Shown: positions 36,392 to 45,640 of the stretch, piece by piece
Layout of the letters: each line of letters begins with the position of its first letter
Position numbering within the stretch: position 1 is the stretch's first letter
Assembly: GCF_002734215.1 (NCBI RefSeq)
Contig: NZ_NSEB01000023.1
Coordinates: 1 to 62,047, forward strand
DNA length: 62,047 bases
Direction: 5' to 3'
From: Fredinandcohnia onubensis
Lineage (GTDB): Bacteria > Bacillota > Bacilli > Bacillales > Bacillaceae_L
The notes under the pieces: generated by a model
What the model was told of the DNA's origin: nothing
What the model saw: only the letters and a program-made list of their open reading frames with translations
The model's database searches: none
Program-made: the position numbers and the translations under genes

Positions 36392-36694
36392 GAGAATGTT
36401 TAGACCTATGGGTGTATACCTGTAGGTTTTTTTATTGAAAATTATGTCGTTACTTGTATTATTTCGGTTGTCGAAAAAGGTTGAAAGACGGCTTGGAAGC
36501 GATTTCGTACACAAATTTGTAAATTTTTTTAAGAAAAAAATGTCTATTTTTGCGAATCTATTTACATAAATAGTAGATTTTGTAATAATTCATAGAGTAG
36601 CAACTCAGCATGCACCAAAGGTAGTATTGGTTGGCATACGATAGTTGTATGCGGCGTTAGGATTTTCTAACGTGTGAATAAAGGAGTGGAAGTT
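36392..36694 (+). promoter_or_regulatory. Leader region of the Spo0E-like gene, with Spo0A-box-like octamer and three hairpins
   Basis: Besides the terminator, this 303-base gap holds TTGTCGAA (36468-36475), a Spo0A-box-like octamer. Three small hairpins lie in a row just before the gene: ACCAA/TTGGT (36614-36631), GCATAC/GTATGC (36634-36652) and CGTTAG/CTAACG (36655-36672). The last ends about eight bases before the ribosome site, so it could influence translation. No start or peptide-coding frame is evident here. Confidence 0.45.
36403..36434 (+). terminator. Terminator after the CBS-protein gene
   Basis: ACCTA and TAGGT close a loop that can pair further (GGTGT/ATACC), followed by seven T residues. 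Confidence 0.65.
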
Positions 36695-36955
36695 TTGGAA
36701 ACCAGACGTGTAGATTACAAACAGATACTATTAGAGGAAATTAATAGAAAAAGAGAAGAAATGATCACTATCGCTAATAGTACGGGGTTTACAAGTAATG
36801 AAACAATTGAATGTAGTCAAGAACTTGATGATCTTATAAATATCTATCAACGAGCAGAATCAGCAGAACGAAACCATTCACTTTTTCGTCAGTTTTTAAA
36901 GAGAGTCATGTTATTTTTCGCACTTCAAAAAGTCAGCTATAAATCACAATCATAA
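36695..36955 (+). CDS. Spo0E-family aspartyl-phosphate phosphatase
   Basis: This small helical protein has about 86 residues and the Spo0E signature SQELD (in IECSQELDDLINIYQ). Proteins of this family remove phosphate from Spo0A-P and so delay sporulation. I place the start at the TTG at 36695, where AAAGGAGTGG is five bases upstream; the GTG at 36674 has no site. The tail (RNHSLFRQFLKRVMLFFALQK) is longer and more hydrophobic than in YnzD-type members. The upstream Spo0A-box-like octamer would fit feedback control. Confidence 0.83.
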   Translation: METRRVDYKQILLEEINRKREEMITIANSTGFTSNETIECSQELDDLINIYQRAESAERNHSLFRQFLKRVMLFFALQKVSYKSQS

Positions 36956-37087
36956 TATATTTTACTTAACAATTCATGAAGATGGATTGTTTATTTTTTT
37001 GCAAGGAAAGTGTGTGTTGAATAGGTGGGGGATGGAGGAGAAAAAACGTAAGCGGGGGAATCAGTATATTGAAGAGCCGCGAAACAA

Positions 37088-38055
37088 TAAATGATATACC
37101 GCAAATGGGGTATAGGTATATCATCAAGCCGTAAAACGATAAATGGTATACCGCAAATGAGGTAATCGGTATATCATCAAGCTGCAAAACGATAAATGGT
37201 ATACCGCAAACGAGATAATCGGTATAGCATCATGTCGTAAAACGATAAATGGTATACCGCAAATGGGGTATCGGTATATCACCAAGTCGTAGAACGATAA
37301 ATGGTATACCGCAAATGAGGTAATCGATAAATCATCAAGTCGAAAAACGATAAATGGTATACCGCAAATGAGGTAATCGGTATATCATCAAGCTGTAAAA
37401 CGATAAATGGTATACCGCAAACGAGCTAATCGGTATAGCATCATGTCGCAAAACGATAAATGGTATACCGCAAACGAGCCAATCGGTATATCACCAAGCC
37501 GTAAAACGATAAATGGTATACCGCAAATGAGCTATTCGGTATAGTATCAAGCCGTAAAACGATAAATGTTATACCGCAAACGAGCTAATCGGTATAGCAT
37601 CATGTCGTAAAACGATAAATGGTATACCGCAAACGTGCTAATCGGTATAGCATCAAGCCGTAAAACGATAAATGGTATACCGCAAATGAGGTAATCGGTA
37701 TAGAATCATGTCGCAAAACGATAAATGATATACCGCAAACGAGCCAATCGGTATATCACCAAGCCGTAAAACGATAAAAGGTATACCGCAAATGAGCTAA
37801 TCGGTATAGCATCAAGCCGTAAAACGATAAAAGGTATACCGCAAATGAGCTAATCGGTATAGCATCAAGTCGTAAAACGATAAATGCTATACCGCAAACG
37901 AGCTAATCGGTATAGCATCATGTCGCAAAACGATAAATGCTATACCGCAAACGAGCTAATCGGTATAGCATCAAGCCGTAAAACGATAAATGCTATACCG
38001 CAAACGAGCTAATCGGTATAGCATCATGTCGCAAAACGATAAATGGTATACCGCA
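37088..38055. repeat. 53-bp tandem hairpin array, 18 units and a partial 19th
   Basis: TAAATGGTATACCGCAAA and variants recur at 37088, 37140, 37193, 37246, 37298, 37351, 37404, 37457, 37510, 37563, 37616, 37669, 37722, 37775, 37828, 37881, 37934, 37987 and 38040. Sixteen of the 18 steps are 53 bases and two are 52. Each unit holds an inverted repeat TATACCG / CGGTATA around about 13 bases. In the last three full units the arms are ATGCTATACCG and CGGTATAGCAT, a perfect 11-base-pair stem. Linkers alternate between CAAGCCGTAAAACGA and CATGTCGCAAAACGA types. There are no unique spacers and no lasting reading frame. It occupies a convergent gap. Confidence 0.95.
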
Positions 38056-38081
38056 TGTCCCAAAAGCCCCAAGCAACAAAA

Positions 38082-38104
38082 AAGGACGCCAGTAGCGTCC
38101 CTAA
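38082..38104 (-). terminator. Terminator of the MFS transporter gene
   Basis: On the minus strand GGGACGC and GCGTCC pair around TACTG and are followed by a T run, just after the stop codon. Confidence 0.8.
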
Positions 38105-38111
38105 AAATGTG

Positions 38112-39395
38112 TTATCCTGCATGATTCCATTCATTTAGCTTTTGATCAGTTGGTAATAAGAAGGCCAACAATCCCAACAATGGAAGGAAGCCCATTATGA
38201 TGATGGTCGGCGTTAAACCGATTGTGTCGATGATTGCACCAATTCCAACACCACCGATAGCCCCCATACCGAAGGCGAGGCCAACAATTAACCCGGACAT
38301 CATTCCGATTTTACCAGGCACCAATTCCTGCGCATATACAACAGTTACAGAGAAGCTGGATAAAAGCATAAACCCGATAACCGTTACGAGCACGATTGCC
38401 ACATGTGGTCCAACAAAAGGAAGAATCAAAGCTAATGGTGCTGTACCTAAAAGGGAAACAATGATGACATTCCGTTTTCCGAATTTATCAGCCAATGGTC
38501 CTCCAAAGAATGTTCCTAATGCCCCTGTGGCTAGGAATAAGAAAATAAAAATTTGAGCCTGTGAAATGCTGTAACCATATTTTTCAATTACATAAAATGA
38601 GTAAAAGTTTGTGATGCTTGACATGTACCATGTGCGAGCAAATACAAACAGCACGAGAACAACTAATGCGAACTTGACAGCTTTCATGTTTCGCGGAGCA
38701 GTTGAAATGGCCTTTTTTACTTTCTTTTGAAGCTCAACTGTTTTTAGTGTTTTAGAATACCATTTTGCTATATAGATAAGTAGTCCGACTGCAAGTGCTG
38801 CAACTAACGAAAACCAAATGGCCCCAAATTGTCCTAATGGGACAAGGATTAAAGCGGTAATGACGGGTGCAAGGGCTTGCCCTGAATTCCCTCCAACTTG
38901 ATAAATCGATTGTGCCAATCCGCGTCTGTTCCCAGCGCTCATGTAGGCTACACGTGACCCCTCAGGATGAAAAATAGCTGAGCCTATTCCAATAAACAAT
39001 ACAGAAAGAATAATTGTTAAAAAGTTTGGTGCAAATGCGAGGCCAATCACTCCAAAAAAAGTAGAGGTTAATCCAATTGGCAAAGCAAATGGCATTGGTT
39101 TTTTGTCTGTATACCAACCGACAACAGGTTGAGCAACTGAAGATACAATTTGTAACGCGAAGGATATTAGTCCGAGTTGCGTAAACGTTAATCCCATCGA
39201 CCTTTCCAAAATTGGAAACATCGCTGGAATAATCGCTTGTATCGAGTCATTGAGCATGTGGACAAATCCAATGATAAATAAAATCCCATAAAGGGTTTTA
39301 TTCGCGTCATTTTCAGTACTTGTAGCTTGTGTTTTTGCTGCGAGCATTTTATTTATTTCCCCTTTGTTACTTACCGATGAAGTAATTTTAATCAT
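38112..39395 (-). CDS. MFS transporter, fosmidomycin-resistance (Fsr) type
   Basis: This 427-residue inner-membrane exporter of the major facilitator superfamily has 12 hydrophobic spans after a polar N-terminus of about 30 residues. The GFVHMLNDSIQAIIPAMFP opening and the PVVGWYTDKKP loop 2-3 motif are characteristic of Fsr-type drug:proton antiporters. Both ATG codons at 39395 and 39347 have acceptable ribosome sites, so the start is uncertain. The physiological substrate is unknown. It is convergent with the hairpin array. Confidence 0.82.
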   Translation of the reverse strand: MIKITSSVSNKGEINKMLAAKTQATSTENDANKTLYGILFIIGFVHMLNDSIQAIIPAMFPILERSMGLTFTQLGLISFALQIVSSVAQPVVGWYTDKKPMPFALPIGLTSTFFGVIGLAFAPNFLTIILSVLFIGIGSAIFHPEGSRVAYMSAGNRRGLAQSIYQVGGNSGQALAPVITALILVPLGQFGAIWFSLVAALAVGLLIYIAKWYSKTLKTVELQKKVKKAISTAPRNMKAVKFALVVLVLFVFARTWYMSSITNFYSFYVIEKYGYSISQAQIFIFLFLATGALGTFFGGPLADKFGKRNVIIVSLLGTAPLALILPFVGPHVAIVLVTVIGFMLLSSFSVTVVYAQELVPGKIGMMSGLIVGLAFGMGAIGGVGIGAIIDTIGLTPTIIIMGFLPLLGLLAFLLPTDQKLNEWNHAG

Positions 39396-39576
39396 ATTAA
39401 TCCTTTACTCTATGAAAAACCTTTTTTTTAGTTTTGTAAAGTGAAAATTCAAAATAAATATAGGTAAATCAAGACAAAAGTCAACATTTTATTCAATGAA
39501 CAATTACTTTACCTTGTTTGAAATTTCTGATAAATTTAATAGTAAGATAATATTCGCTTGAAGGAGGAGGCTTGAC

Positions 39577-40524
39577 ATGAAATACAGAAGATTAGGACGT
39601 TCTGGCCTTAAAGTTAGTGAAATTAGTTTGGGTAGTTGGCTAACTTTTGGGAAAACAGTAGATGTATCAATGGCAACGAAAACCGTTCATAAAGCATATG
39701 AACTTGGAATAAATTTTTTTGATTCGGCAAATGTGTATGAGCGAGGGGAAGCAGAACGAATCGTAGCAAGTGCATTAAAAGAATACCCGCGAGAGTCTTA
39801 TGTTATCGCTACTAAGGCATATGGTCCGATGGGTGATGGTCCAAACGATAAGGGCTTATCACGGAAACACGTGATTGAACAGGTTAATGCGAGTTTAAAA
39901 CGCATGGAACTAGATTATGTGGATGTGTTTTACTGTCACCGCTATGATGAAGATACTCCTCTGGATGAGACACTGCGAGCAATTGACGATTTAATTAGGC
40001 AAGGAAAAATTCTTTATGTGGGTGTAAGCGAATGGAGTGCAGCTCAAATCCAGGAAGCTGTAGCCATTGCAGATAAGTATTTATTAGATCGGATTATTGT
40101 GAATCAGCCTCAATACAATATGCTCCATCGTGACATTGAGGATGAGATTATACCAGTTTGTGAGAAAAATGGTATTTCCCAGGTTGTATATTCACCGCTT
40201 GCCCAAGGGGTATTAACAGGTAAGTATAGAGGAGGTTCGATTCCAACTGGTAGCAGGGGAGCAAACTCTCAGGTAAATACATGGGTGAAAAATATCATTA
40301 ATGGAATTGTTTCAACTAAATTAGATCGACTTGAAGAATTTGCAACAGAATTAGGTGTGACCCTACCAGAATTAGCTCTGTCCTGGATTTTGAGACAGCA
40401 CAATATTGCGAGTACACTTGTCGGGGCGACAAATCCCGAACAAATTGAAGCAAATGCCAAGGCTTCTGACCTTGTACTTGGATTTGAGGAGATTAAGAGA
40501 ATCGAATCTATTTTGACTGTTTAG
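39577..40524 (+). CDS. Aldo/keto reductase
   Basis: This 315-residue NADPH-dependent oxidoreductase has the TIM-barrel fold of the family. Catalytic residues are visible as Asp in NFFDSANVYERGEAE (with Tyr about 53), Lys in VIATKAYG (about 80) and His in FYCHRYD (about 120). The C-terminal cofactor segment is STLVGATNPEQIEAN. The sequence is closest to the group related to potassium-channel beta subunits. It is a single gene with a good GGAGGAGG site and its own terminator. The natural substrate cannot be told. Confidence 0.88.
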   Translation: MKYRRLGRSGLKVSEISLGSWLTFGKTVDVSMATKTVHKAYELGINFFDSANVYERGEAERIVASALKEYPRESYVIATKAYGPMGDGPNDKGLSRKHVIEQVNASLKRMELDYVDVFYCHRYDEDTPLDETLRAIDDLIRQGKILYVGVSEWSAAQIQEAVAIADKYLLDRIIVNQPQYNMLHRDIEDEIIPVCEKNGISQVVYSPLAQGVLTGKYRGGSIPTGSRGANSQVNTWVKNIINGIVSTKLDRLEEFATELGVTLPELALSWILRQHNIASTLVGATNPEQIEANAKASDLVLGFEEIKRIESILTV

Positions 40525-40538
40525 TCCCATAAGCATCA

Positions 40539-40572
40539 ACAAACCCACTTTTCTAAAAAGTGGGTTTGTTTT
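40539..40572. terminator. Bidirectional terminator
   Basis: ACAAACCCACTTTT and AAAAGTGGGTTTGT form a long stem, with a T run, between convergent genes. Confidence 0.9.
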
Positions 40573-42077
40573 TAATCTTCGTGCAGAGGTAAGTGTACTT
40601 GAACGGTTGTACCTTTACTTTCCACACTCTCAATGTTAATTGTTCCATTATACATACTGACAATTCTTTTACAAATCACGAGACCCAGCCCAGTTCCAGT
40701 ATCCTTATTTGTAAAAAATGGAGTATACACCTTTGAAAGGATATGTTTTGGAATACCGACACCTGTATCGGTGATTGACAATAAACAAGACTGCCCCTCT
40801 TTTTGAATCGAAATTGACAATTTGCCACCATCTGCTTGCATCGATTCAATGGCATTTTTGGATAGATTTAAAACAACCTGTTTAATATTATCATTTGAGC
40901 ACATGATGTACAGTGGCGTTTCAGAAAACTGTAAATCAAACTCCACATTATAAAGGTTTGTTTCAGATTGTATAATGGGTTGGACTTCTTTCACAATATC
41001 ATTCATATCATAGCTTTTTCGTTTATCAGCAGTAGGTTTTCCAAGAATTAGGAACTCATTTACAATATCATTGATTCTTGTAATCTCTTGCTGAATCACC
41101 GAAAAATAAAATTGATCGTTCGGATCCTTATGTTTTTCACTTAATAATTGAATGAGTCCTTTTACCCCAGTTAAAGGGTTTTTAATTTCGTGGGCGCTAC
41201 TAGCGGCTAATGTTCCGACTAATTCTAATTTCTGTAACTCATTTTCCTCTCGTTCACGAATGGTTTGGCGTCTGAGAAGAAGATATTTTCCAAGGAGAAA
41301 TAGAATATGAGTAAGGATCAATAAAATACCACTAAAAATAACTGAGTTTAAAATAAATATTTTTTTATTCGTTAATGTTGTTCGTGGCCATGCTTCAACT
41401 GTCCAATTCACATTAGTAAGCTCTGTACGAATGATATCGCTATCAAGTGAATGTGATTCAAAATTAGTGGTAATTAATTCTTGGCCAGTAGGGTCTATGA
41501 CTCTTAAAATTTCATCCGGTGCAAGAACCTTCAATACATTTTCTAAATAATCTAAGCGTAGGCTAAAGAGTACAACTCCTTTCACTTCATTCGATTTTAA
41601 AACGGGTGTGGCGATTGTAACAATAAATCTCCCTGTTACAATTCCTTTATGGCCTGATGAGATGACGGTCTGTTTTGTTTGAAGCGCCTGTTGGAAATAC
41701 TCGCGATAGGAAATGTTCACTTTTTTATCTAAGTCAAGAGTAGACACAACTATATCACCGTTCGGGTTTGCCCAATAAAGTCCAGAAAAGCGATCATCCT
41801 TTTTATGAATTGAATGTAACATGTTCTTAATCTCTTCATTACTATTCTTGTTTTCAAAGACAATTCCAAGCGTTTCGGTGCTAGCGATTGTCTCTCCAAT
41901 AAACCGATCAATATAGCTAGATTGAAAGTCTACCATCTCTTTTGTTTTGGCAGTTTGGTTAAGAATAGCCGTATTATAATGATGATTCGCAAATAAAATA
42001 CTACCAACTGTGGTAGGTAAGATTACAATTATTAGATATACAAGAATATTTTTTAGAACATTCGATTTTATTCTCAA
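40572..42077 (-). CDS. Membrane sensor histidine kinase with Cache-like sensor
   Basis: This 501-residue kinase (507 if started at the ATG at 42095) has a membrane span near the N-terminus and an extracytoplasmic Cache-type sensor of about 210 residues (FSGLYWANPNGDIVVSTLDLDKKVNISYREYFQQAL). After a second span near 225-255 come a phosphoacceptor helix with SSAHEIKNPLTGVKG and an ATPase domain (NLSKNAIESM, DTGVGIPK, GTGLGLVICKRI). I prefer the TTG at 42077, which has AAGGAG at a proper distance. No response regulator is adjacent. A Spo0A-box-like TTTTGTCGAA lies just upstream, so a role as an orphan sporulation-type kinase is a reasonable inference. Confidence 0.82.
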   Translation of the reverse strand: MRIKSNVLKNILVYLIIVILPTTVGSILFANHHYNTAILNQTAKTKEMVDFQSSYIDRFIGETIASTETLGIVFENKNSNEEIKNMLHSIHKKDDRFSGLYWANPNGDIVVSTLDLDKKVNISYREYFQQALQTKQTVISSGHKGIVTGRFIVTIATPVLKSNEVKGVVLFSLRLDYLENVLKVLAPDEILRVIDPTGQELITTNFESHSLDSDIIRTELTNVNWTVEAWPRTTLTNKKIFILNSVIFSGILLILTHILFLLGKYLLLRRQTIREREENELQKLELVGTLAASSAHEIKNPLTGVKGLIQLLSEKHKDPNDQFYFSVIQQEITRINDIVNEFLILGKPTADKRKSYDMNDIVKEVQPIIQSETNLYNVEFDLQFSETPLYIMCSNDNIKQVVLNLSKNAIESMQADGGKLSISIQKEGQSCLLSITDTGVGIPKHILSKVYTPFFTNKDTGTGLGLVICKRIVSMYNGTINIESVESKGTTVQVHLPLHED

Positions 42078-42143
42078 ACACATTCTCCTTGCCATTTTCT
42101 TGTAAAAATATTATATCAAAATGGAAAAGAGAAACATATTAAT

Positions 42144-42152
42144 TTCGACAAA
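42144..42152 (-). promoter_or_regulatory. Spo0A-box-like octamer upstream of the Cache kinase
   Basis: TTCGACAAA (minus strand TTTGTCGAA) contains the full TTGTCGAA octamer about 67 bases before the kinase start. Confidence 0.45.
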
Positions 42153-42291
42153 AACAATCAATTTCTGTCTCTGGGTACATTATTTAGGAGTGAATGGAAA
42201 AACTCTAATGTTAAAAGATTATAATTCTTAACCCCGAAAATGGTAAAATTATGTATACTAAAATTGATCCTATACAAAAGAGGTAACAAAA

Positions 42292-43857
42292 ATGAGATCG
42301 ATATCAATTACAATTCTTGAAACGAGTGATGTACACGGCAATATTTTTCCAATTAACTATGGGAACAATAAGCCTGTTGGACTTGGACTTACAAAGATTG
42401 CGACTGTAATTAAAGAGGAGAGAAGTCGTAATAAGAATACGATCGTTATTGATAATGGAGATTTAATCCAAGGTACGCCATTAACCTATTATTATGTACA
42501 ATCAAGTCGTCATAAACAAAATCCAATGATTAAAATATTGAATGATTTAAAATATGATGCAGCAGTAGTTGGAAATCATGAATTCAATTATGGAATCGAT
42601 GTCGTACAGCAGGCGATAAAAGAATCTACTTTTCCATGGCTTTCTGCAAATATAGTAAATGATAAAGGCAATCCATTTATTGGAAAGCCATATATCATGG
42701 TTGAACTTGAGGAAGGAATAAAGGCTGCGATTCTTGGTGTCACCACTCACTACATCCCGAATTGGGAAAATCCGGAACATATTAAAGATTTAACATTTAA
42801 TGATGCATTCGAAACAACGAAAAATTGGGTGAAGAAAATCCGCAATGATGAAAATCCAGATCTGATGATTGTTTCCTACCACGGTGGCTTTGAAGCAGAT
42901 TTGGAAACCGGTGAACCCACCGAAAAGCTAACAGGAGAAAATCAGGGGTACCGAATGTGTAAAGAGATTGAGGGGATTGACGTTTTATTAACTGGTCATC
43001 AACATCGTTCCCTTGCCGGGAAGGTAAACGGCATACCGATTGTTCAGCCAAGCTTTAATGGCCAGGCAATTGGTAAAGTCACTCTAACACTTACAAAAAA
43101 AGAGGAAAAGTGGACCATTTCAGAATCTAAGCCTGAACTTATTTTAGTTGAAGATAAAAAAGCAGACGAAAGCTCAATTGAACTAGTAAACGAATATGAG
43201 GCTGCGACACAAGAATGGTTGGACAAACCAATTGGCAGGGTTATCGGAAATATGACAATTGATGATCCATTAAAAGCACGCTTAAATGATAATGCACTAG
43301 TTGACTTTATTAATAAGGTGCAAATGGATGTTGCCAAGGTATCAATTTCTAATACAGCTCTTTTTAATAATATAACGAAAGGTTTTCCTTCAAATATTAC
43401 GATGAGAGATGTGGTCTCCAATTATATTTATCCGAACACATTAACGGTCATTCGGATAACAGGGGAGGACATAAAGGCGGCACTTGAAAGAAGTGCAAGT
43501 TATTTTATTCTTGAAAATGGTAAGGCAGCAGTCAATCCGTCCTTCGCAACACCAAAGCCACAGCATTACAATTATGATATGTGGGAGGGTATTGAATATA
43601 TAATCGATATTTCAAAGCCGATTGGAGAGCGAGTCGTACAGTTAATCTTTAAGGGTGAACCCATACAGCCAGAAGGTGAGTATGATGTGGTCATGAACAA
43701 CTACCGTGCAGGTGGTGGCGGAGAATATGTGATGTTTAAGGATAAGCCAGTTATTAAAGATATTCCGCTAGATATGTCCGAGTTGATTGCAAATTATATC
43801 CTTAAAAGAGGGACAATTGTGGCCACTGTTGATAAAAATTGGAAGGTAATATGGTAA
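42292..43857 (+). CDS. Metallophosphoesterase / 5'-nucleotidase family protein
   Basis: This 521-residue two-domain enzyme of the UshA/YfkN/YunD family hydrolyses phosphate from nucleotides or 2',3'-cyclic nucleotides. The N-terminal metal-binding motifs are ETSDVHGN (about 10-17), DNGDLIQG (about 56-63), GNHEFNYG (about 96-103) and GHQHRS (about 234-239). The C-terminal 5'-nucleotidase domain starts near 315, with NTALFN and the substrate region NNYRAGGGGEY. It has no signal peptide or cell-wall anchor, so it probably acts in the cytoplasm, as YunD does. It is monocistronic. Confidence 0.87.
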   Translation: MRSISITILETSDVHGNIFPINYGNNKPVGLGLTKIATVIKEERSRNKNTIVIDNGDLIQGTPLTYYYVQSSRHKQNPMIKILNDLKYDAAVVGNHEFNYGIDVVQQAIKESTFPWLSANIVNDKGNPFIGKPYIMVELEEGIKAAILGVTTHYIPNWENPEHIKDLTFNDAFETTKNWVKKIRNDENPDLMIVSYHGGFEADLETGEPTEKLTGENQGYRMCKEIEGIDVLLTGHQHRSLAGKVNGIPIVQPSFNGQAIGKVTLTLTKKEEKWTISESKPELILVEDKKADESSIELVNEYEAATQEWLDKPIGRVIGNMTIDDPLKARLNDNALVDFINKVQMDVAKVSISNTALFNNITKGFPSNITMRDVVSNYIYPNTLTVIRITGEDIKAALERSASYFILENGKAAVNPSFATPKPQHYNYDMWEGIEYIIDISKPIGERVVQLIFKGEPIQPEGEYDVVMNNYRAGGGGEYVMFKDKPVIKDIPLDMSELIANYILKRGTIVATVDKNWKVIW

Positions 43858-43860
43858 TAA

Positions 43861-43892
43861 AAATCCCACGGATGTGCTCCGCGGGATTTCTT
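43861..43892. terminator. Bidirectional terminator between the nucleotidase gene and motB
   Basis: AAATCCCACGGA and TCCGCGGGATTT pair around a short loop, with A and T runs on either side. Confidence 0.85.
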
Positions 43893-44644
43893 TATTCTTG
43901 CTCTACACCATTTGGCAGGATTAGTATTTCTACTCGACGGTTTAGACTACGACCTTCTGGTGTGTCATTTGTCGCAACAGGTTCATATTCACCAAGGCCG
44001 CGAGCGCTGAAGCGGCTTGGATTCAATTTTTCATTCTCTAATAAAATACTCATAAAATTAACGGAACGCATGACACTTAAATGCCAGTTGCTTTTAAACT
44101 CATGATTATTAATAGGGACAGTATCTGTATGTCCACTTACAATGATATTGCGGGGGGAATCCATAACCAACAGCTCAGAAATTTCTCTTGCAATTTTAAT
44201 ATCCTCTGGACGAACCTTAGCACTTGCCGGATTAAAGAAGGCACCATCCTGAATGGTAACTAGCAAACCTTCTTCCGTTAAGCGCGTTTTAAGACTTAAA
44301 TCTAAACCACTCTCGGCGATATAGCCATTAATCTTCTTTTGCAATTCCTTCAGTTCTTCTTGCTCTTGTTTTTCTCGTTCTTTTTCTTTGTCTTTATCAT
44401 TTTGAATTGCAACTGTATCAATTTCAACTGGTGTCGGGCTCTCGTATTCTAAAACAGAGGTGCCACCTGTGAAAACATTATTAAAAGAGCTTCGGAGCGC
44501 ATTAAATTTCTGAGCATCTACATTGCTAGCTGCAAATAGAACGATAAACAAGGCCAGTAATAATGTTAAAATATCCGCATAAGGCACGAGCCATGATTCA
44601 TCCATGTGCTCATCGTGCTTTCGCTTTCGTCTTTTTCTAGCCAT
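43892..44644 (-). CDS. motB: Flagellar motor stator protein MotB
   Basis: This 250-residue stator subunit has a basic N-terminus, one membrane span (about 20-40) carrying the proton-binding Asp24 in WLVPYADILTLLLALFIVLF, and a charged linker. A C-terminal OmpA-like peptidoglycan-binding domain follows (VSGHTDTVPI, RSVNFMSILL, RGLGEYEPVATNDTPEGRSLNRRVEI). The pore aspartate context and the company of MotA fit the proton-driven type, though the sequence alone does not exclude sodium coupling. The start overlaps the end of motA by eight bases. Confidence 0.95.
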   Translation of the reverse strand: MARKRRKRKHDEHMDESWLVPYADILTLLLALFIVLFAASNVDAQKFNALRSSFNNVFTGGTSVLEYESPTPVEIDTVAIQNDKDKEKEREKQEQEELKELQKKINGYIAESGLDLSLKTRLTEEGLLVTIQDGAFFNPASAKVRPEDIKIAREISELLVMDSPRNIIVSGHTDTVPINNHEFKSNWHLSVMRSVNFMSILLENEKLNPSRFSARGLGEYEPVATNDTPEGRSLNRRVEILILPNGVEQE

Positions 44645-45428
44645 CTATCATTTCACCTTCAGTCATAACCTTTTCACGGTCTTTGTTTGATAGGTACATT
44701 GAAAGTTTTTGTTCGATTGCTCGAGGTGATTGACCTTCAAGGACGGACAAAACGCCTTCAATCATGACTTCTTTAATTTTTATTTCCTGCTTTGATTTCT
44801 GTTTTAATTTATTTGCAAAAGGATGCCACAGTACATAACCTGTGAATATCCCTAATAGTGTTGCAACGAACGCAGCTGCAATAGCTTCCCCAAGTGCATT
44901 TGTATCGTCCATATGGCCCAAGGCTGCAATTAGACCTACAACGGCCCCTAATACTCCAAGTGTTGGGGCATATGTTCCTGCTTGGGAGAAAATCGAAGCG
45001 CCAGATAAATGGCGGTCTTCCATTGCTTCTAATTCTTCTGTCATCACGTCGCGAATAAATTCCGCACTTTGTCCATCAACGGCCATGCTTAAACCATTTT
45101 TTAAGAATGGATCATCCACTTCAGCAACCTTGACTTCAAGTGCTAAAAGCCCTTCCTTACGAGCAATCGTTGCCCAGTTTGAGAACATAGGAATTAACTC
45201 TTCAACACCTAACAGCTTTTTTTCTTTAAAAAGGACCCCAAATAATTGTGGCACCCTTTTTAATTCACTGGTAGGAAAAGCAATCGTTACTGCTGCAATC
45301 GTTCCTAAAATAATAATTAAAAAGGCAGCGGGGTTTATCAAAGCAGTTACTGAAACCCCTTTTAAAATCATACCTATAAAGACGGCAATTAAACCAAGTA
45401 TTACACCTATTAATGACGATTTATCCAA
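44637..45428 (-). CDS. motA: Flagellar motor stator protein MotA
   Basis: This 263-residue membrane protein has four spans (about 5-25, 30-50, 150-172, 182-205). The cytoplasmic loop between spans 2 and 3 carries the charged residues that touch FliG (around 90: WATIARKEGLLALE). The third span APTLGVLGAVVGLIAALGHM supplies the proline and the channel lining. It is the first gene of the motAB operon. A sigma-D-type promoter lies 73 bases upstream, which would tie it to the motility regulon. Confidence 0.95.
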   Translation of the reverse strand: MDKSSLIGVILGLIAVFIGMILKGVSVTALINPAAFLIIILGTIAAVTIAFPTSELKRVPQLFGVLFKEKKLLGVEELIPMFSNWATIARKEGLLALEVKVAEVDDPFLKNGLSMAVDGQSAEFIRDVMTEELEAMEDRHLSGASIFSQAGTYAPTLGVLGAVVGLIAALGHMDDTNALGEAIAAAFVATLLGIFTGYVLWHPFANKLKQKSKQEIKIKEVMIEGVLSVLEGQSPRAIEQKLSMYLSNKDREKVMTEGEMIDG

Positions 45429-45500
45429 TTAATATCACCTATACTTTCATATGTAACAACTAAAGTTGTTTATAATTGTGTATCTAACATTCTACTATTT

Positions 45501-45527
45501 TTATCGACATACTTACTAGATTATTTA
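45501..45527 (-). promoter_or_regulatory. Sigma-D promoter of motAB
   Basis: On the minus strand TAAA (45524-45527) and GTCGATAA (45501-45508) are separated by 15 bases, one mismatch from the motility consensus TAAA-N15-GCCGATAA. Confidence 0.75.
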
Positions 45528-45640
45528 GCGAAACTTATCATTTTATATCGAATATTTCGGAGTGGTAAATATATGTAGGAGTGGTTTACAATGTAAGAGT
45601 ATACATATACGAATCTCTTAAGCGAAAAGGGGAACTTTCT

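Noticed and set aside
37088-38055. CRISPR array
   Set aside because: The whole 53-base unit repeats with point changes; there are no unique spacers, no separate constant repeat and no cas genes nearby.
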